Shown piece by piece: positions 6,595 to 12,304 of a stretch of DNA of 12,304 nucleotides (positions are counted from its first letter, which is position 1; the number at the start of each line of letters is the position of its first letter). This DNA is from Candidatus Bathyarchaeota archaeon (GTDB lineage: Archaea > Thermoproteota > Bathyarchaeia > TCS64). Below the pieces are notes generated by a model. That model saw nothing but the letters and a program-made list of their open reading frames with translations. It did not search any database and was not told the origin of the DNA. The stretch spans positions 1-12,304 of the forward strand of contig JAOZIG010000445.1 in the NCBI GenBank assembly GCA_026014515.1, given 5' to 3'. The position numbers and the translations under genes were made by a program.

Positions 6595-7590
6595 ATGAGG
6601 TAGACCCAGAATAGTCTCTGGGTTTGTCTTACTCATTGCTCTGATATCCTCTTGGGGTACCCCCATATCGAGGAGACAGGCTATGAACTCCCTAAAACCC
6701 TCTACAGGTGTTGGGAGTGTGTAGACCCCGAAATCAGTGCAGATCACACAATGTTCTGCACCAAGCTCCATGATTTGTTCAGCCACATGCTTTACGCCGC
6801 CATCCTCTGTGCCACTCATGCCTTCATCTATTGAAGCGTATTCCCGTTCAACATAGTAGTGGGTCTTCGGGATAGTTGTTGTATGAGTGTAAGCCGCAAG
6901 GGTATACTCTATGAATGCTCCCTTGTCCGCCATGTATTGAAGCTGGTCCATTGAGGCGATCTTGGTTACCGCGCTGCTGACAACAGTCTTCTCGATACCG
7001 TAATCCTCGGCGTAGTCAACGAGCCTGATGGCTTCATCTACATCCACGTGTCCTGTAATCATATACACGTGAGGATTGTCTGCGATTAGTTTCAGTATCT
7101 CGTCTAGCTCAGGTGATGGAGCCTCATCTGGGATGCGGATGCATCTATCAAGCTCCTCTGATTTGAACTTGGGATACAGCTCACTGAGGGGTACAAACTT
7201 TCCATCAACGACGCGTCCCTCTCTAGCAGCTTGATAATAGGTACTGTGGGCTCCAAAACTGATGTACTTGGCTCCGTCACCATACTTCAAAGCTGTTTTC
7301 ACTGCACGTGGGTTCATTCCACCATACACGGTGTTTAGGATCAAGCCACCGTAGACCTTGAAATCAGGCACAGATCGGTTAACAAGCCAAGCTGTACCGT
7401 TGCTCATCTCAAAGACATCCATATAGACGATGGACTGCATACCTGCGTCCCTAGCCTCTATAGCTGCTTGGAATGGGTCTACCCTTCGTGGGCTACTGAA
7501 TATATGGGGTCCAGCATGAACGTGGATGTCAATGCTGTTCTTGAGTAACGCTTGAGATAACTCAAAGCTGCGTCCCTCTGGTAGAAACAT
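6589..7590 (-). CDS. DUF6282 family, amidohydrolase-like metal-dependent hydrolase (copy B)
   Basis: A 333-residue paralogue of the gene at 5605, on the opposite strand. The same blocks appear in order: IDIHVHAGPH (residues 20-29; His23, His25), IVYMDVFEMSNGTA, NTVYGGMNPRAVK, FGAHSTYY, MITGHV and CTDFGVYTLPTPVEG. More than half of the aligned residues look identical by eye, so the metal site and fold should be shared. Differences cluster after FIEYTLAAY, where this copy has a longer, acidic loop (IDEGMSGTEDGG), a likely place for substrate change. The ATG at 7590 aligns with the start of copy A (EGRSF near the N-terminus). An in-frame ATG at 7635 would add 15 residues and has its own TATA-like box, so it cannot be excluded. 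The 3' ends of the two genes overlap by 6 nt. Confidence 0.85.
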   Translation of the reverse strand: MFLPEGRSFELSQALLKNSIDIHVHAGPHIFSSPRRVDPFQAAIEARDAGMQSIVYMDVFEMSNGTAWLVNRSVPDFKVYGGLILNTVYGGMNPRAVKTALKYGDGAKYISFGAHSTYYQAAREGRVVDGKFVPLSELYPKFKSEELDRCIRIPDEAPSPELDEILKLIADNPHVYMITGHVDVDEAIRLVDYAEDYGIEKTVVSSAVTKIASMDQLQYMADKGAFIEYTLAAYTHTTTIPKTHYYVEREYASIDEGMSGTEDGGVKHVAEQIMELGAEHCVICTDFGVYTLPTPVEGFREFIACLLDMGVPQEDIRAMSKTNPETILGLPHL

Positions 7591-7761
7591 GATTATCCAG
7601 ATGAAATGATGTTCATCGGATAAAAAATGCTCCATTCTAGGCTCTTTTAATGGAAAACTATTCTTTTATCGATGGCTAAAACAATAACGCAGACTAAATG
7701 TACCTATTTTCACTATTAAAAACACGATTTTACTTAAATATTATAAATGAGCCCTTTTGCC
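7591..7761. promoter_or_regulatory. Divergent promoter region of DUF6282 copy B and the surface protein
   Basis: AT-rich region with several TATA-like boxes. On the minus strand there are A/T tracts near 7617-7627, 7644-7652 and 7661-7669. On the plus strand there are TATTAAAAAC (7714-7723) and TTACTTAAATA (7730-7740). The last is 27 nt before the ATG at 7762, and the former is about 28 nt before the ATG at 7747, so the region alone cannot settle the start of either gene. Confidence 0.4.
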
Positions 7762-9492
7762 ATGAATTACCGGAAGACACTACTTTTCATCCTAGTCTTA
7801 TCTACAGTCAATTTTTTCCCCGCTTTTGCGTCGGTCCAACCAGAACCAGAATACACTGTGCAAGTATCAGTGTCCCGTGACACCATAATCCTCGGAGGAT
7901 CAATCACCGATGATGGTGGGATGATCCTAGCAGGAAAACGGATACTCAGTGGGAATAGTTACGCCCTGCTTATGAAAGTAAGCGAGACAGGCGTCATGGC
8001 ATGGGAGAAAACCTACGGCGACGGTGATGACTATCTTACAGATGTAAAACAGACTGATAACGGAAACTATGTTGCGGTAGGTACAGCGACGAATGATGGA
8101 GAAGAAGCTGTCTGGGTTATAAGAACAAGTGCCAGCGGAACCCTCAACTGGGAGTATACTCACGCATTCGCAAACTCCTATGGTGAGAGTCTAATCGAGG
8201 ATAAAGATGGACGAATAGCATGGGCTGGACAGAGACTCATGGAAGGTGATATGATCCTCTTCTATGGATTATTAGATGCGGACGGAAACGAGATCACCTA
8301 TAATAACCTATTCTACCCCGAGGAAGCATACGCCAAAAAAATTATCCAGACCATCGACGGCGGGTATCTGATAGCAGGAGACGGAGTACAGGATAACTAC
8401 TTGGGGAGACAGGTCCTATTCTTGAAACTGGACTCGGATTTCAAACAGGACTGGTCCGAGTTATACGGTGGTCCAAATGAGGAGGATGTTCTATACGATG
8501 TACTAGAAACCCCCGCTGGGAATTATGCAGCGTTTAGTGGGCATTTTGATAAAGGGTATAAAGGTGTGATACTGGAGGCAAACAAAACTGGAGACATCCA
8601 GTATTATAAAAACTTCAAAGTACCATCCTATTTCACAGGGAAAGGACTAGTCAGGTTAGGCGACGAGGATTATGTCTATGTGGGCGTAATCAACGGCGAT
8701 ATTAACACAACCTACATTGGTCAAGTACCACTTGATACATACCAACCTTGGGAACTAGAAATTACCGCCAATGACGTTATCGTGGAGGCTGTTGGACTCG
8801 TTGGTGACTCTGAGTTGCTCATGGCTGGAACCATAACACTATCTCTAAAGCAGCCTGCAGTCCAGAAAACATCATCCATAGCAGATCCACCATGCAGTCT
8901 CAAGGTAACTGTACGTGACACTGAAGGTTCTCCTATAAGAGGCGCAGATGTGGCTGCAGTAACAAAGATGGATGTAGGTATCTCAGGAACTACCAATACA
9001 AACGGTGAAGCTTTGTTTGATGAGGTTACACCCGGAACCCATACCATCCAGATATCTGCAAACGGTTATGAAACAGAGACAACCAGCGTCGAGTGTCCAT
9101 CAGGTGAGTCAGTCTCAATTATAATCCCATTAATGAACGAAGAAACTGGTACCGAAACCGAACCAGAAACAGATCCTGAGACAGACACAGAAACTGAAAC
9201 CTCCGCCGAGACAGAGACAAGTGATAACACAGATACCTCAAGCGAAACCGAGACCGGCACCGAAACAGACACAGAAACACAGACAAACACTGATACATCC
9301 AGTGAGACAGAGACAAGTGATAACACTGGAGACCAGCAAACCACTGATACGGAAACCGATACAACAAGTACAACAGACGACACAGAACAAGAATCCGAGG
9401 CATCAAACAATAACATGCTATACATAGGTGGAGCAATCGCTCTAGTGGGCGCAATTATGGTAGCATACTATCTAGGCACAAGACGAAACTAA
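7762..9492 (+). CDS. Secreted, C-terminally anchored surface protein with propeller-like repeats and E/T-rich stalk
   Basis: A 576-residue cell-surface protein. It begins with a signal peptide: NYRK, a hydrophobic core, then FPAFA-S, cut probably after residue 23. Residues about 30-365 hold repeats with patterns such as 'DDGGMILAG', 'TDNGNYVAVG' and 'IDGGYLIAG', each followed by a strand and a W- or Y-containing turn. This suggests a beta-propeller of the kind found in many archaeal exported proteins. Residues about 378-458 (SLKVTVRDTEGSPIRGADV to the ANGYETET region) resemble a carboxypeptidase-regulatory/Ig-like domain. Residues about 460-550 are a Glu/Thr/Asp/Ser stalk, probably extended and perhaps glycosylated. 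A hydrophobic helix (551-571) and a short RRN tail anchor it. The start at 7762 puts the basic residues before the core; ATG 7747 would add five residues. The binding partner is unknown. Confidence 0.85.
   Translation: MNYRKTLLFILVLSTVNFFPAFASVQPEPEYTVQVSVSRDTIILGGSITDDGGMILAGKRILSGNSYALLMKVSETGVMAWEKTYGDGDDYLTDVKQTDNGNYVAVGTATNDGEEAVWVIRTSASGTLNWEYTHAFANSYGESLIEDKDGRIAWAGQRLMEGDMILFYGLLDADGNEITYNNLFYPEEAYAKKIIQTIDGGYLIAGDGVQDNYLGRQVLFLKLDSDFKQDWSELYGGPNEEDVLYDVLETPAGNYAAFSGHFDKGYKGVILEANKTGDIQYYKNFKVPSYFTGKGLVRLGDEDYVYVGVINGDINTTYIGQVPLDTYQPWELEITANDVIVEAVGLVGDSELLMAGTITLSLKQPAVQKTSSIADPPCSLKVTVRDTEGSPIRGADVAAVTKMDVGISGTTNTNGEALFDEVTPGTHTIQISANGYETETTSVECPSGESVSIIIPLMNEETGTETEPETDPETDTETETSAETETSDNTDTSSETETGTETDTETQTNTDTSSETETSDNTGDQQTTDTETDTTSTTDDTEQESEASNNNMLYIGGAIALVGAIMVAYYLGTRRN
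9142..9411 (+). repeat. Low-complexity coding repeat (E/T/D/S stalk)
   Basis: Imperfect repeats of GAA/GAG-ACN codons encode the acidic Thr-rich stalk. A 23-nt exact direct repeat lies at 9208-9230 and 9304-9326, encoding the same ETETSDNT segment twice. This shows internal duplication and a likely spot for length change. Confidence 0.8.
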
Positions 9493-9500
9493 TATTCTCT

Positions 9501-9518
9501 AATTTTTATTCGGGTTTT
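9501..9518 (+). terminator. T-rich terminator after the surface protein gene
   Basis: Two T-rich runs (AATTTTTATT and GGGTTTTAT) follow the stop at 9492 and precede the hypD TATA box. They fit archaeal T-run termination. Confidence 0.35.
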
Positions 9519-9528
9519 ATTTATATCC
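9519..9528 (+). promoter_or_regulatory. Putative TATA box of hypD
   Basis: ATTTATATCC is centred about 27 nt before the ATG at 9550, which is in the hypD frame. An upstream ATG at 9542 is out of frame. The mRNA is probably leaderless. Confidence 0.5.
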
Positions 9529-9549
9529 TTTAACACCCTCCATGAGCCT

Positions 9550-10638
9550 ATGTATAGCTTCGTGGACGCTTTCAGGGACGGTAAGACCGCGGAACAAGTA
9601 GTAAAATACATCAAACAAGCCTCCGGAGATAGACGCTTCAGAATAGTACACGTATGCGGAACCCACGAGGACGCCATAATGAAAAACGGCATCCGCAACA
9701 TGCTACCAAGAAACGTAGAGGTACTGATGGGACCCGGATGCCCAGTATGCACCGTACCACCAAACAGAATCGACTACACCATACGGCTAGCAGAAGAAGG
9801 CGCAATAGTAACCACCTTCGGAGACATGATGAGGGTACCAGCGGGCTTAGGCAGTCTAGCTGACGCCAAGGCAAGAGGACACGACATCAGAATGGTCTAC
9901 AGTATCCACGACGCAGTCAAGATAGCCCAAGAAAACCCAGACCGAGAAGTGGTCCACTTCGCAGTAGGGTTCGAGACCACCGCCCCCACCACCGCTAGTG
10001 AGATACTCGCAGGTCCACCTGAGAACTTTAGCGTCTACTCAGCCCATCTATTGATCCCACCAGCAATGGAGGCTTTACTAGAGATGGGGGTCTCACAGAT
10101 CGATGGCTTCATCGACCCGGGACATGTAAGCACCATCATAGGCGAGGTTGGGTATCAGACGGTCCACGATAAGTATCCTGTGCCACAGGTGATCGCCGGG
10201 TTTGAGCCCCTTGATATTCTATTCAGTATAGCTCTTATTATCAAACAGAAGAACGAGGGACGCGCCGAGATAGAAAACACGTACCAGAGAGCCGTCAAAC
10301 CAGAAGGACTCCCAAAAGCACTAGAAATGCTAGATAAAGTCTTTGAGCCAGAGGATGCGCCTTGGAGAGGCATAGGCACCATCCCAAAATCCGGGCTCCA
10401 GTTAAGACCAGAATACAAGCAATACGATGCCTCAAAGAAATTCGATATACTCGTAGAAAGCGACTACAGCATGCCCCCCGGCTGCAAATGCGGTGAGGTA
10501 CTGCGCGCCATGATATACCCATGGGACTGCCCACTATTCAACAAAATATGCAACCCAGATAACCCCGTAGGACCATGCATGGTAAGTCATGAGGGAAGCT
10601 GCTACATCGCTGCACGGTACGGCGTCGATGAACTATGA
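9550..10638 (+). CDS. hypD: [NiFe]-hydrogenase maturation protein HypD
   Basis: A 362-residue HypD, the [4Fe-4S] scaffold that, with HypC, holds iron while HypE/HypF deliver cyanide and CO is added, to make the Fe(CN)2CO centre of [NiFe]-hydrogenases. All hallmark motifs are present: HVCGTHE (residues 34-40; Cys36, His39), GPGCPVC (61-67; Cys64, Cys67), GFETTAP (140-146), and the C-terminal cluster region PGCKCGEVLRA (310-320) with Cys312 and Cys314. Then come DCPLF (Cys327), Cys334, GPCMVSHEGSC (Cys343, Cys351). The length is normal and no key residue is missing. It implies a [NiFe]-hydrogenase elsewhere in the genome. No hypC, hypE, hypF or hydrogenase gene lies in this window. It overlaps the acylphosphatase gene by 4 nt (ATGA), so the two are translated together. 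Confidence 0.97.
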   Translation: MYSFVDAFRDGKTAEQVVKYIKQASGDRRFRIVHVCGTHEDAIMKNGIRNMLPRNVEVLMGPGCPVCTVPPNRIDYTIRLAEEGAIVTTFGDMMRVPAGLGSLADAKARGHDIRMVYSIHDAVKIAQENPDREVVHFAVGFETTAPTTASEILAGPPENFSVYSAHLLIPPAMEALLEMGVSQIDGFIDPGHVSTIIGEVGYQTVHDKYPVPQVIAGFEPLDILFSIALIIKQKNEGRAEIENTYQRAVKPEGLPKALEMLDKVFEPEDAPWRGIGTIPKSGLQLRPEYKQYDASKKFDILVESDYSMPPGCKCGEVLRAMIYPWDCPLFNKICNPDNPVGPCMVSHEGSCYIAARYGVDEL

Positions 10639-10913
10639 TCAGGGCACACATCATTGTTGAAGGCAGAGTACAAGGCGTAGGCTACAGAGCCAACACAAGA
10701 CGCATGGCAAACCAGCTAAAACTCAAAGGCTGGGTAAGAAACCTCCGAGACGGCAGAGTCGAGATAATAGTTGAGGGCGAGGAAGAGATGGTTGAACGCC
10801 TAATACAGTGGTGCCACAGAGGACCCACAAGCGCCTACGTCAGCAAAGTCTCCTCTGAGACCTCTGAGGCGCAGAGAGATTTCGATAGATTTAGCGTGAA
10901 ATCCACGCTGTAA
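10635..10913 (+). CDS. acyP: Acylphosphatase
   Basis: A 92-residue stand-alone acylphosphatase, which hydrolyses carboxyl-phosphate mixed anhydrides. The two catalytic residues are present: Arg18 in GRVQGVGYR (residues 10-18), which holds the phosphate, and Asn36 in GWVRNLRDGRVEI (32-44), which positions water. The length and the alpha/beta order are typical. The start ATG overlaps the hypD stop as ATGA, so it is the second gene of a coupled operon and has no clear ribosome site. HypF proteins carry an acylphosphatase-like N-terminal domain that acts on carbamoyl-phosphate. Coupling of a free acylphosphatase to hypD suggests this enzyme works with, or replaces, that domain; this is inference. 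A general housekeeping role remains possible. Confidence 0.95.
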   Translation: MIRAHIIVEGRVQGVGYRANTRRMANQLKLKGWVRNLRDGRVEIIVEGEEEMVERLIQWCHRGPTSAYVSKVSSETSEAQRDFDRFSVKSTL

Positions 10914-11104
10914 AATAGGGGAGGGGGGGGTACCCTGAAAAAACCCCGAAGCGGCTTATTTTGCTCCTAGAAGCCCCAGAACAGCCCAGATTCGATCATG
11001 ATAGGTGTAAAAAACCGTATGAGTAACGTTTTTTCGTATACACTTTTGTATACGGAAAAGGTGCTCATGAATAATCTCAAATTACTGTAAAACTAATACC
11101 TCGT
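10914..11104. other. Intergenic region with a G-run and a long hairpin
   Basis: No convincing gene. Just after the acylphosphatase stop there is a G-rich tract (10918-10930; 4 G, A, 8 G) joined to a GGGTACCC palindrome (10928-10935). A long hairpin lies at 11019-11068. If the small ORF at 11105 is not real, the gene-free region reaches 11405. Confidence 0.7.
11019..11068. repeat. Long imperfect inverted repeat / hairpin
   Basis: The inner arms CGTATACA (11035-11042) and TGTATACG (11047-11054) pair perfectly around a CTTT loop. The stem continues as a T6 tract (11029-11034) against GAAAAG (11055-11060), with two G-T pairs. After a small internal loop, ATGAG (11019-11023) pairs with CTCAT (11064-11068). 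It could be a structured RNA, a transcript end, or a protein-binding site on DNA. Confidence 0.75.
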
Positions 11105-11353
11105 GTGAAGAATAGTCTGTATTATTTCCTTTTTCCTATAATCGGTCTTATCCCCAAATTATCACACTTATCCTATTATGCCTCAACTGAAATCCAGTTC
11201 GCGGTAAACTACTTTCGATTCGCATTCATCGTATTTGGAATACTATACTGGTGGCTCACAGACAAGAAACCCAGACACCTGTTTTACTACCTGATTCTAA
11301 GCATAATCTGCCTAGGTTTTGATATCAAAACCTTCCCTCATCCGGTTTTGTAA
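11105..11353 (+). CDS. Possible small hydrophobic membrane protein
   Basis: An 82-residue frame with a GTG start. It is strongly hydrophobic and could span the membrane two or three times: about residues 5-17, 33-51 and 59-73, with KKPRH between the last two as a loop. The charge pattern and the aromatic residues at segment ends look like a real membrane protein rather than chance. I know no family for it. Against it: no clear ribosome site, only weak AT-rich sequence at the TATA distance, an AT-rich region in which such frames arise easily, and a 20-bp palindrome within its last codons. It lies between the acylphosphatase and the sulfotransferase-like gene on the same strand, 52 nt before the latter. 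Confidence 0.3.
   Translation: MKNSLYYFLFPIIGLIPKLSHLSYYASTEIQFAVNYFRFAFIVFGILYWWLTDKKPRHLFYYLILSIICLGFDIKTFPHPVL
11314..11333. repeat. 20-bp perfect palindrome
   Basis: The sequence AGGTTTTGATATCAAAACCT is its own reverse complement over all 20 bases. It ends about 42 bp before the TATA-like box of the sulfotransferase-like gene, so it could be an operator for a dimeric regulator. It could also simply form a cruciform or hairpin. Confidence 0.7.
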
Positions 11354-11374
11354 TGATGCTTGGACTCTCGGTGG

Positions 11375-11383
11375 ATTTTTATC
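11375..11383 (+). promoter_or_regulatory. Putative TATA box of the sulfotransferase-like gene
   Basis: ATTTTTATC is centred 27 nt before the ATG at 11406. It supports that ATG over the in-frame ATG at 11319, which would lie upstream of the promoter. Confidence 0.45.
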
Positions 11384-11405
11384 AACCACCGCTATATCAA
11401 ACCCC

Positions 11406-11966
11406 ATGATCATCGTAGTATCAGGGCTCCCCCGAAGCGGAACCAGCATGATGATGAAGATGCTAGAAGCAACCAAGATACAAGTACTAACAGACGAGAT
11501 AAGAGAAGCCGACGAGGACAACCTACGGGGATACTACGAGGACGAAAGAGCAAAAACACTACACAAAGACAATTCTTGGATCACTGAAGCCGAGGACAAG
11601 GCAGTCAAGGTCATCAGCTACCAGCTACCCCACCTACCACCAGAACACCAATACCGGATAATATTCATGGAGCGTAAAATCGAGGAAGTCTTGGCAAGCC
11701 AGAAGAAAATGATGCAACGCAGAGGCGAAACAGAAGACGACGTACCAGACTCTATAATGGCGGGGATATTCCAGAAACACCTCGACGATGTAGCAGCATG
11801 GCTCAGCGGACAGTCTAACATCAAGACCCTCTATATCAGTTACAATGAGACACTGGATGATCCTGAGACCAGTGCCGAACAGATCGTAGAGTTCCTAAAA
11901 CGAGAACTTGACATTGAAAAGATGATGCAGGTAGTAGACCCCAAGCTCTACAGGCAGCGAAAATAA
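11406..11966 (+). CDS. Sulfotransferase-like P-loop protein
   Basis: A 186-residue P-loop protein of the sulfotransferase-like group, found in bacteria and archaea without assigned function. Seen: VSGLPRSGTSMMMKML (residues 5-20), where GLPRSGTS is the 5'-phosphosulfate loop; the conserved LTDEIREADEDNLRGYYE (28-45); KAVKVISYQLPHLP (66-79); and YRIIFMERKIEEVLASQKKM (83-102), where Arg90 and Ser98 take the place of the 3'-phosphate-binding Arg and Ser. This suggests PAPS-type nucleotide binding, but transfer of sulfate is unproven for this short subfamily. The C-terminus is helical and ends in LYRQRK. The longer frame from 11319 adds residues unlike the family before the first strand, so ATG 11406 is chosen. 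It is followed 44 nt later by the GH172 gene on the same strand; a link to glycan modification is possible but not shown. Confidence 0.85.
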   Translation: MIIVVSGLPRSGTSMMMKMLEATKIQVLTDEIREADEDNLRGYYEDERAKTLHKDNSWITEAEDKAVKVISYQLPHLPPEHQYRIIFMERKIEEVLASQKKMMQRRGETEDDVPDSIMAGIFQKHLDDVAAWLSGQSNIKTLYISYNETLDDPETSAEQIVEFLKRELDIEKMMQVVDPKLYRQRK

Positions 11967-11977
11967 GCCTCAATCGT

Positions 11978-11987
11978 AAGTATTTTC
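11978..11987 (+). promoter_or_regulatory. Weak TATA-like box of the GH172 gene
   Basis: AAGTATTTTC is centred about 28 nt before the ATG at 12011. The match is weak, but the spacing repeats that of the other genes here. Confidence 0.3.
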
Positions 11988-12010
11988 CCTTCTAAACACA
12001 ATCTTTCATC

Positions 12011-12304
12011 ATGTTATCAGGATTAGAAGGAGTAGCGAAACTCCGAGACCATAAGAGAAAACGATTCAGCAGCTATGATCGCACTGGAGGTAACAAAGAC
12101 TACATTACGGTCAAAGCAGGTGAAACTGATACCCTGGCAGAGATGAAAGACGCAGGATGCGTCAAACACATCTGGGTAACCATCAGAACCGACGAGGAAT
12201 GGTACCTCAGAAAACTCGTACTCAGAATGTACTGGGACGGCGAAAAAGACCCCAGCGTCGAGGTACCCATCGGAGACTTCTTCGGCATCGGACACGGCAT
12301 CACC
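12011..12304 (+). CDS. GH172 / DUF2961 family glycoside hydrolase, N-terminal part only
   Basis: The first 98 residues of a protein that runs off the right edge. Seen: FSSYDRTGGNKDY (residues 19-31), AGCVKHIWVTI (48-58) and YWDGEKDPSVEVPIGDFFGIGHG (in 74-96). These are the opening signatures of DUF2961, now glycoside hydrolase family 172, whose known members act on fructofuranose or arabinofuranose sugars, including D-arabinan. The Glu in SVEVP and the Asp in GDFFG belong to the conserved active-site region. There is no signal peptide, so the enzyme is predicted to be cytoplasmic. The ATG at 12011 gives an N-terminus that runs directly into the family motif. The sugar acted on in this organism cannot be told from the fragment, and the catalytic C-terminal part is not visible. 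Confidence 0.9.
   Translation, partial: MLSGLEGVAKLRDHKRKRFSSYDRTGGNKDYITVKAGETDTLAEMKDAGCVKHIWVTIRTDEEWYLRKLVLRMYWDGEKDPSVEVPIGDFFGIGHGIT

Noticed and set aside
6652..6834. Plus-strand ORF opposite DUF6282 copy B
   Set aside because: It lies wholly inside a well-supported conserved gene on the other strand and has no recognisable features.
9142..9411. Repeat region as a possible CRISPR array
   Set aside because: The repeats are in-frame, irregular codon repeats within a signal-peptide protein, without regular spacers.
9066..9425. Long minus-strand frames rich in Val and Ser opposite the surface protein
   Set aside because: They are mirror readings of the GAA/ACN repeats of the stalk and have no start signal or family resemblance.
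11319..11405. N-terminal extension of the sulfotransferase-like gene
   Set aside because: The family begins at MIIVVSGLPRSG, and the TATA-like box at 11375-11383 lies inside this extension.
1..12304. A single defence or mobile-element system spanning the window
   Set aside because: Apart from the toxin-antitoxin pair, there is no transposase, integrase, nuclease, helicase, reverse transcriptase or phage gene; the genes are mainly metabolic.

Overview
The window looks archaeal. The reasons are an HTH_45-type winged-helix protein, an archaeal-style RelE/RelB pair, almost no Shine-Dalgarno motifs, and TATA-like boxes that sit about 25-30 nt before most start codons (leaderless transcription). 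Base composition is intermediate, roughly mid-40s % G+C by eye. The gene set (GH172/DUF2961, DUF6282, an M81 peptidase, an E/T-stalked surface protein) suits an uncultured archaeon such as an Asgard or Bathyarchaeia-like lineage. There is no rRNA or other lineage marker, so the phylum stays open.

Layout, left to right. Positions 1-1248 (-) hold an aldo/keto reductase cut by the left edge. It is divergent from a one-domain cupin (1351-1689, +). The cupin faces a two-gene toxin-antitoxin operon (1704-2148, -). Next come a small winged-helix regulator (2399-2716, +) and a convergent FMN nitroreductase (2734-3258, -). The nitroreductase is divergent from an M81/MlrC-family metallopeptidase (3337-4827, +). 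A two-TM membrane protein with a possible PH-like domain follows (4914-5471, +). Two paralogous DUF6282 amidohydrolase-like genes then lie tail to tail with overlapping stop regions (5605-6594 + and 6589-7590 -). A secreted, membrane-anchored surface protein with an E/T/D/S-rich stalk follows (7762-9492, +). After it is a translationally coupled hypD-acylphosphatase pair (9550-10913, +). Then comes a gene-poor stretch with a G-run, a long hairpin, a doubtful small membrane ORF and a 20-bp palindrome (10914-11405). The right end has a sulfotransferase-like P-loop protein (11406-11966, +) and the N-terminus of a GH172/DUF2961 enzyme cut by the edge (12011-12304, +).

Most genes appear to be single transcription units. 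The clear operons are antitoxin-toxin and hypD-acyP. HypD belongs to [NiFe]-hydrogenase cofactor maturation, and the coupled acylphosphatase may act on carbamoyl-phosphate in the same pathway. The MlrC-like peptidase and the two DUF6282 metal hydrolases form a neighbourhood of possible amide hydrolases, but nothing in the sequence fixes a shared pathway. I found no tRNA, rRNA, CRISPR array, insertion sequence or integrase.
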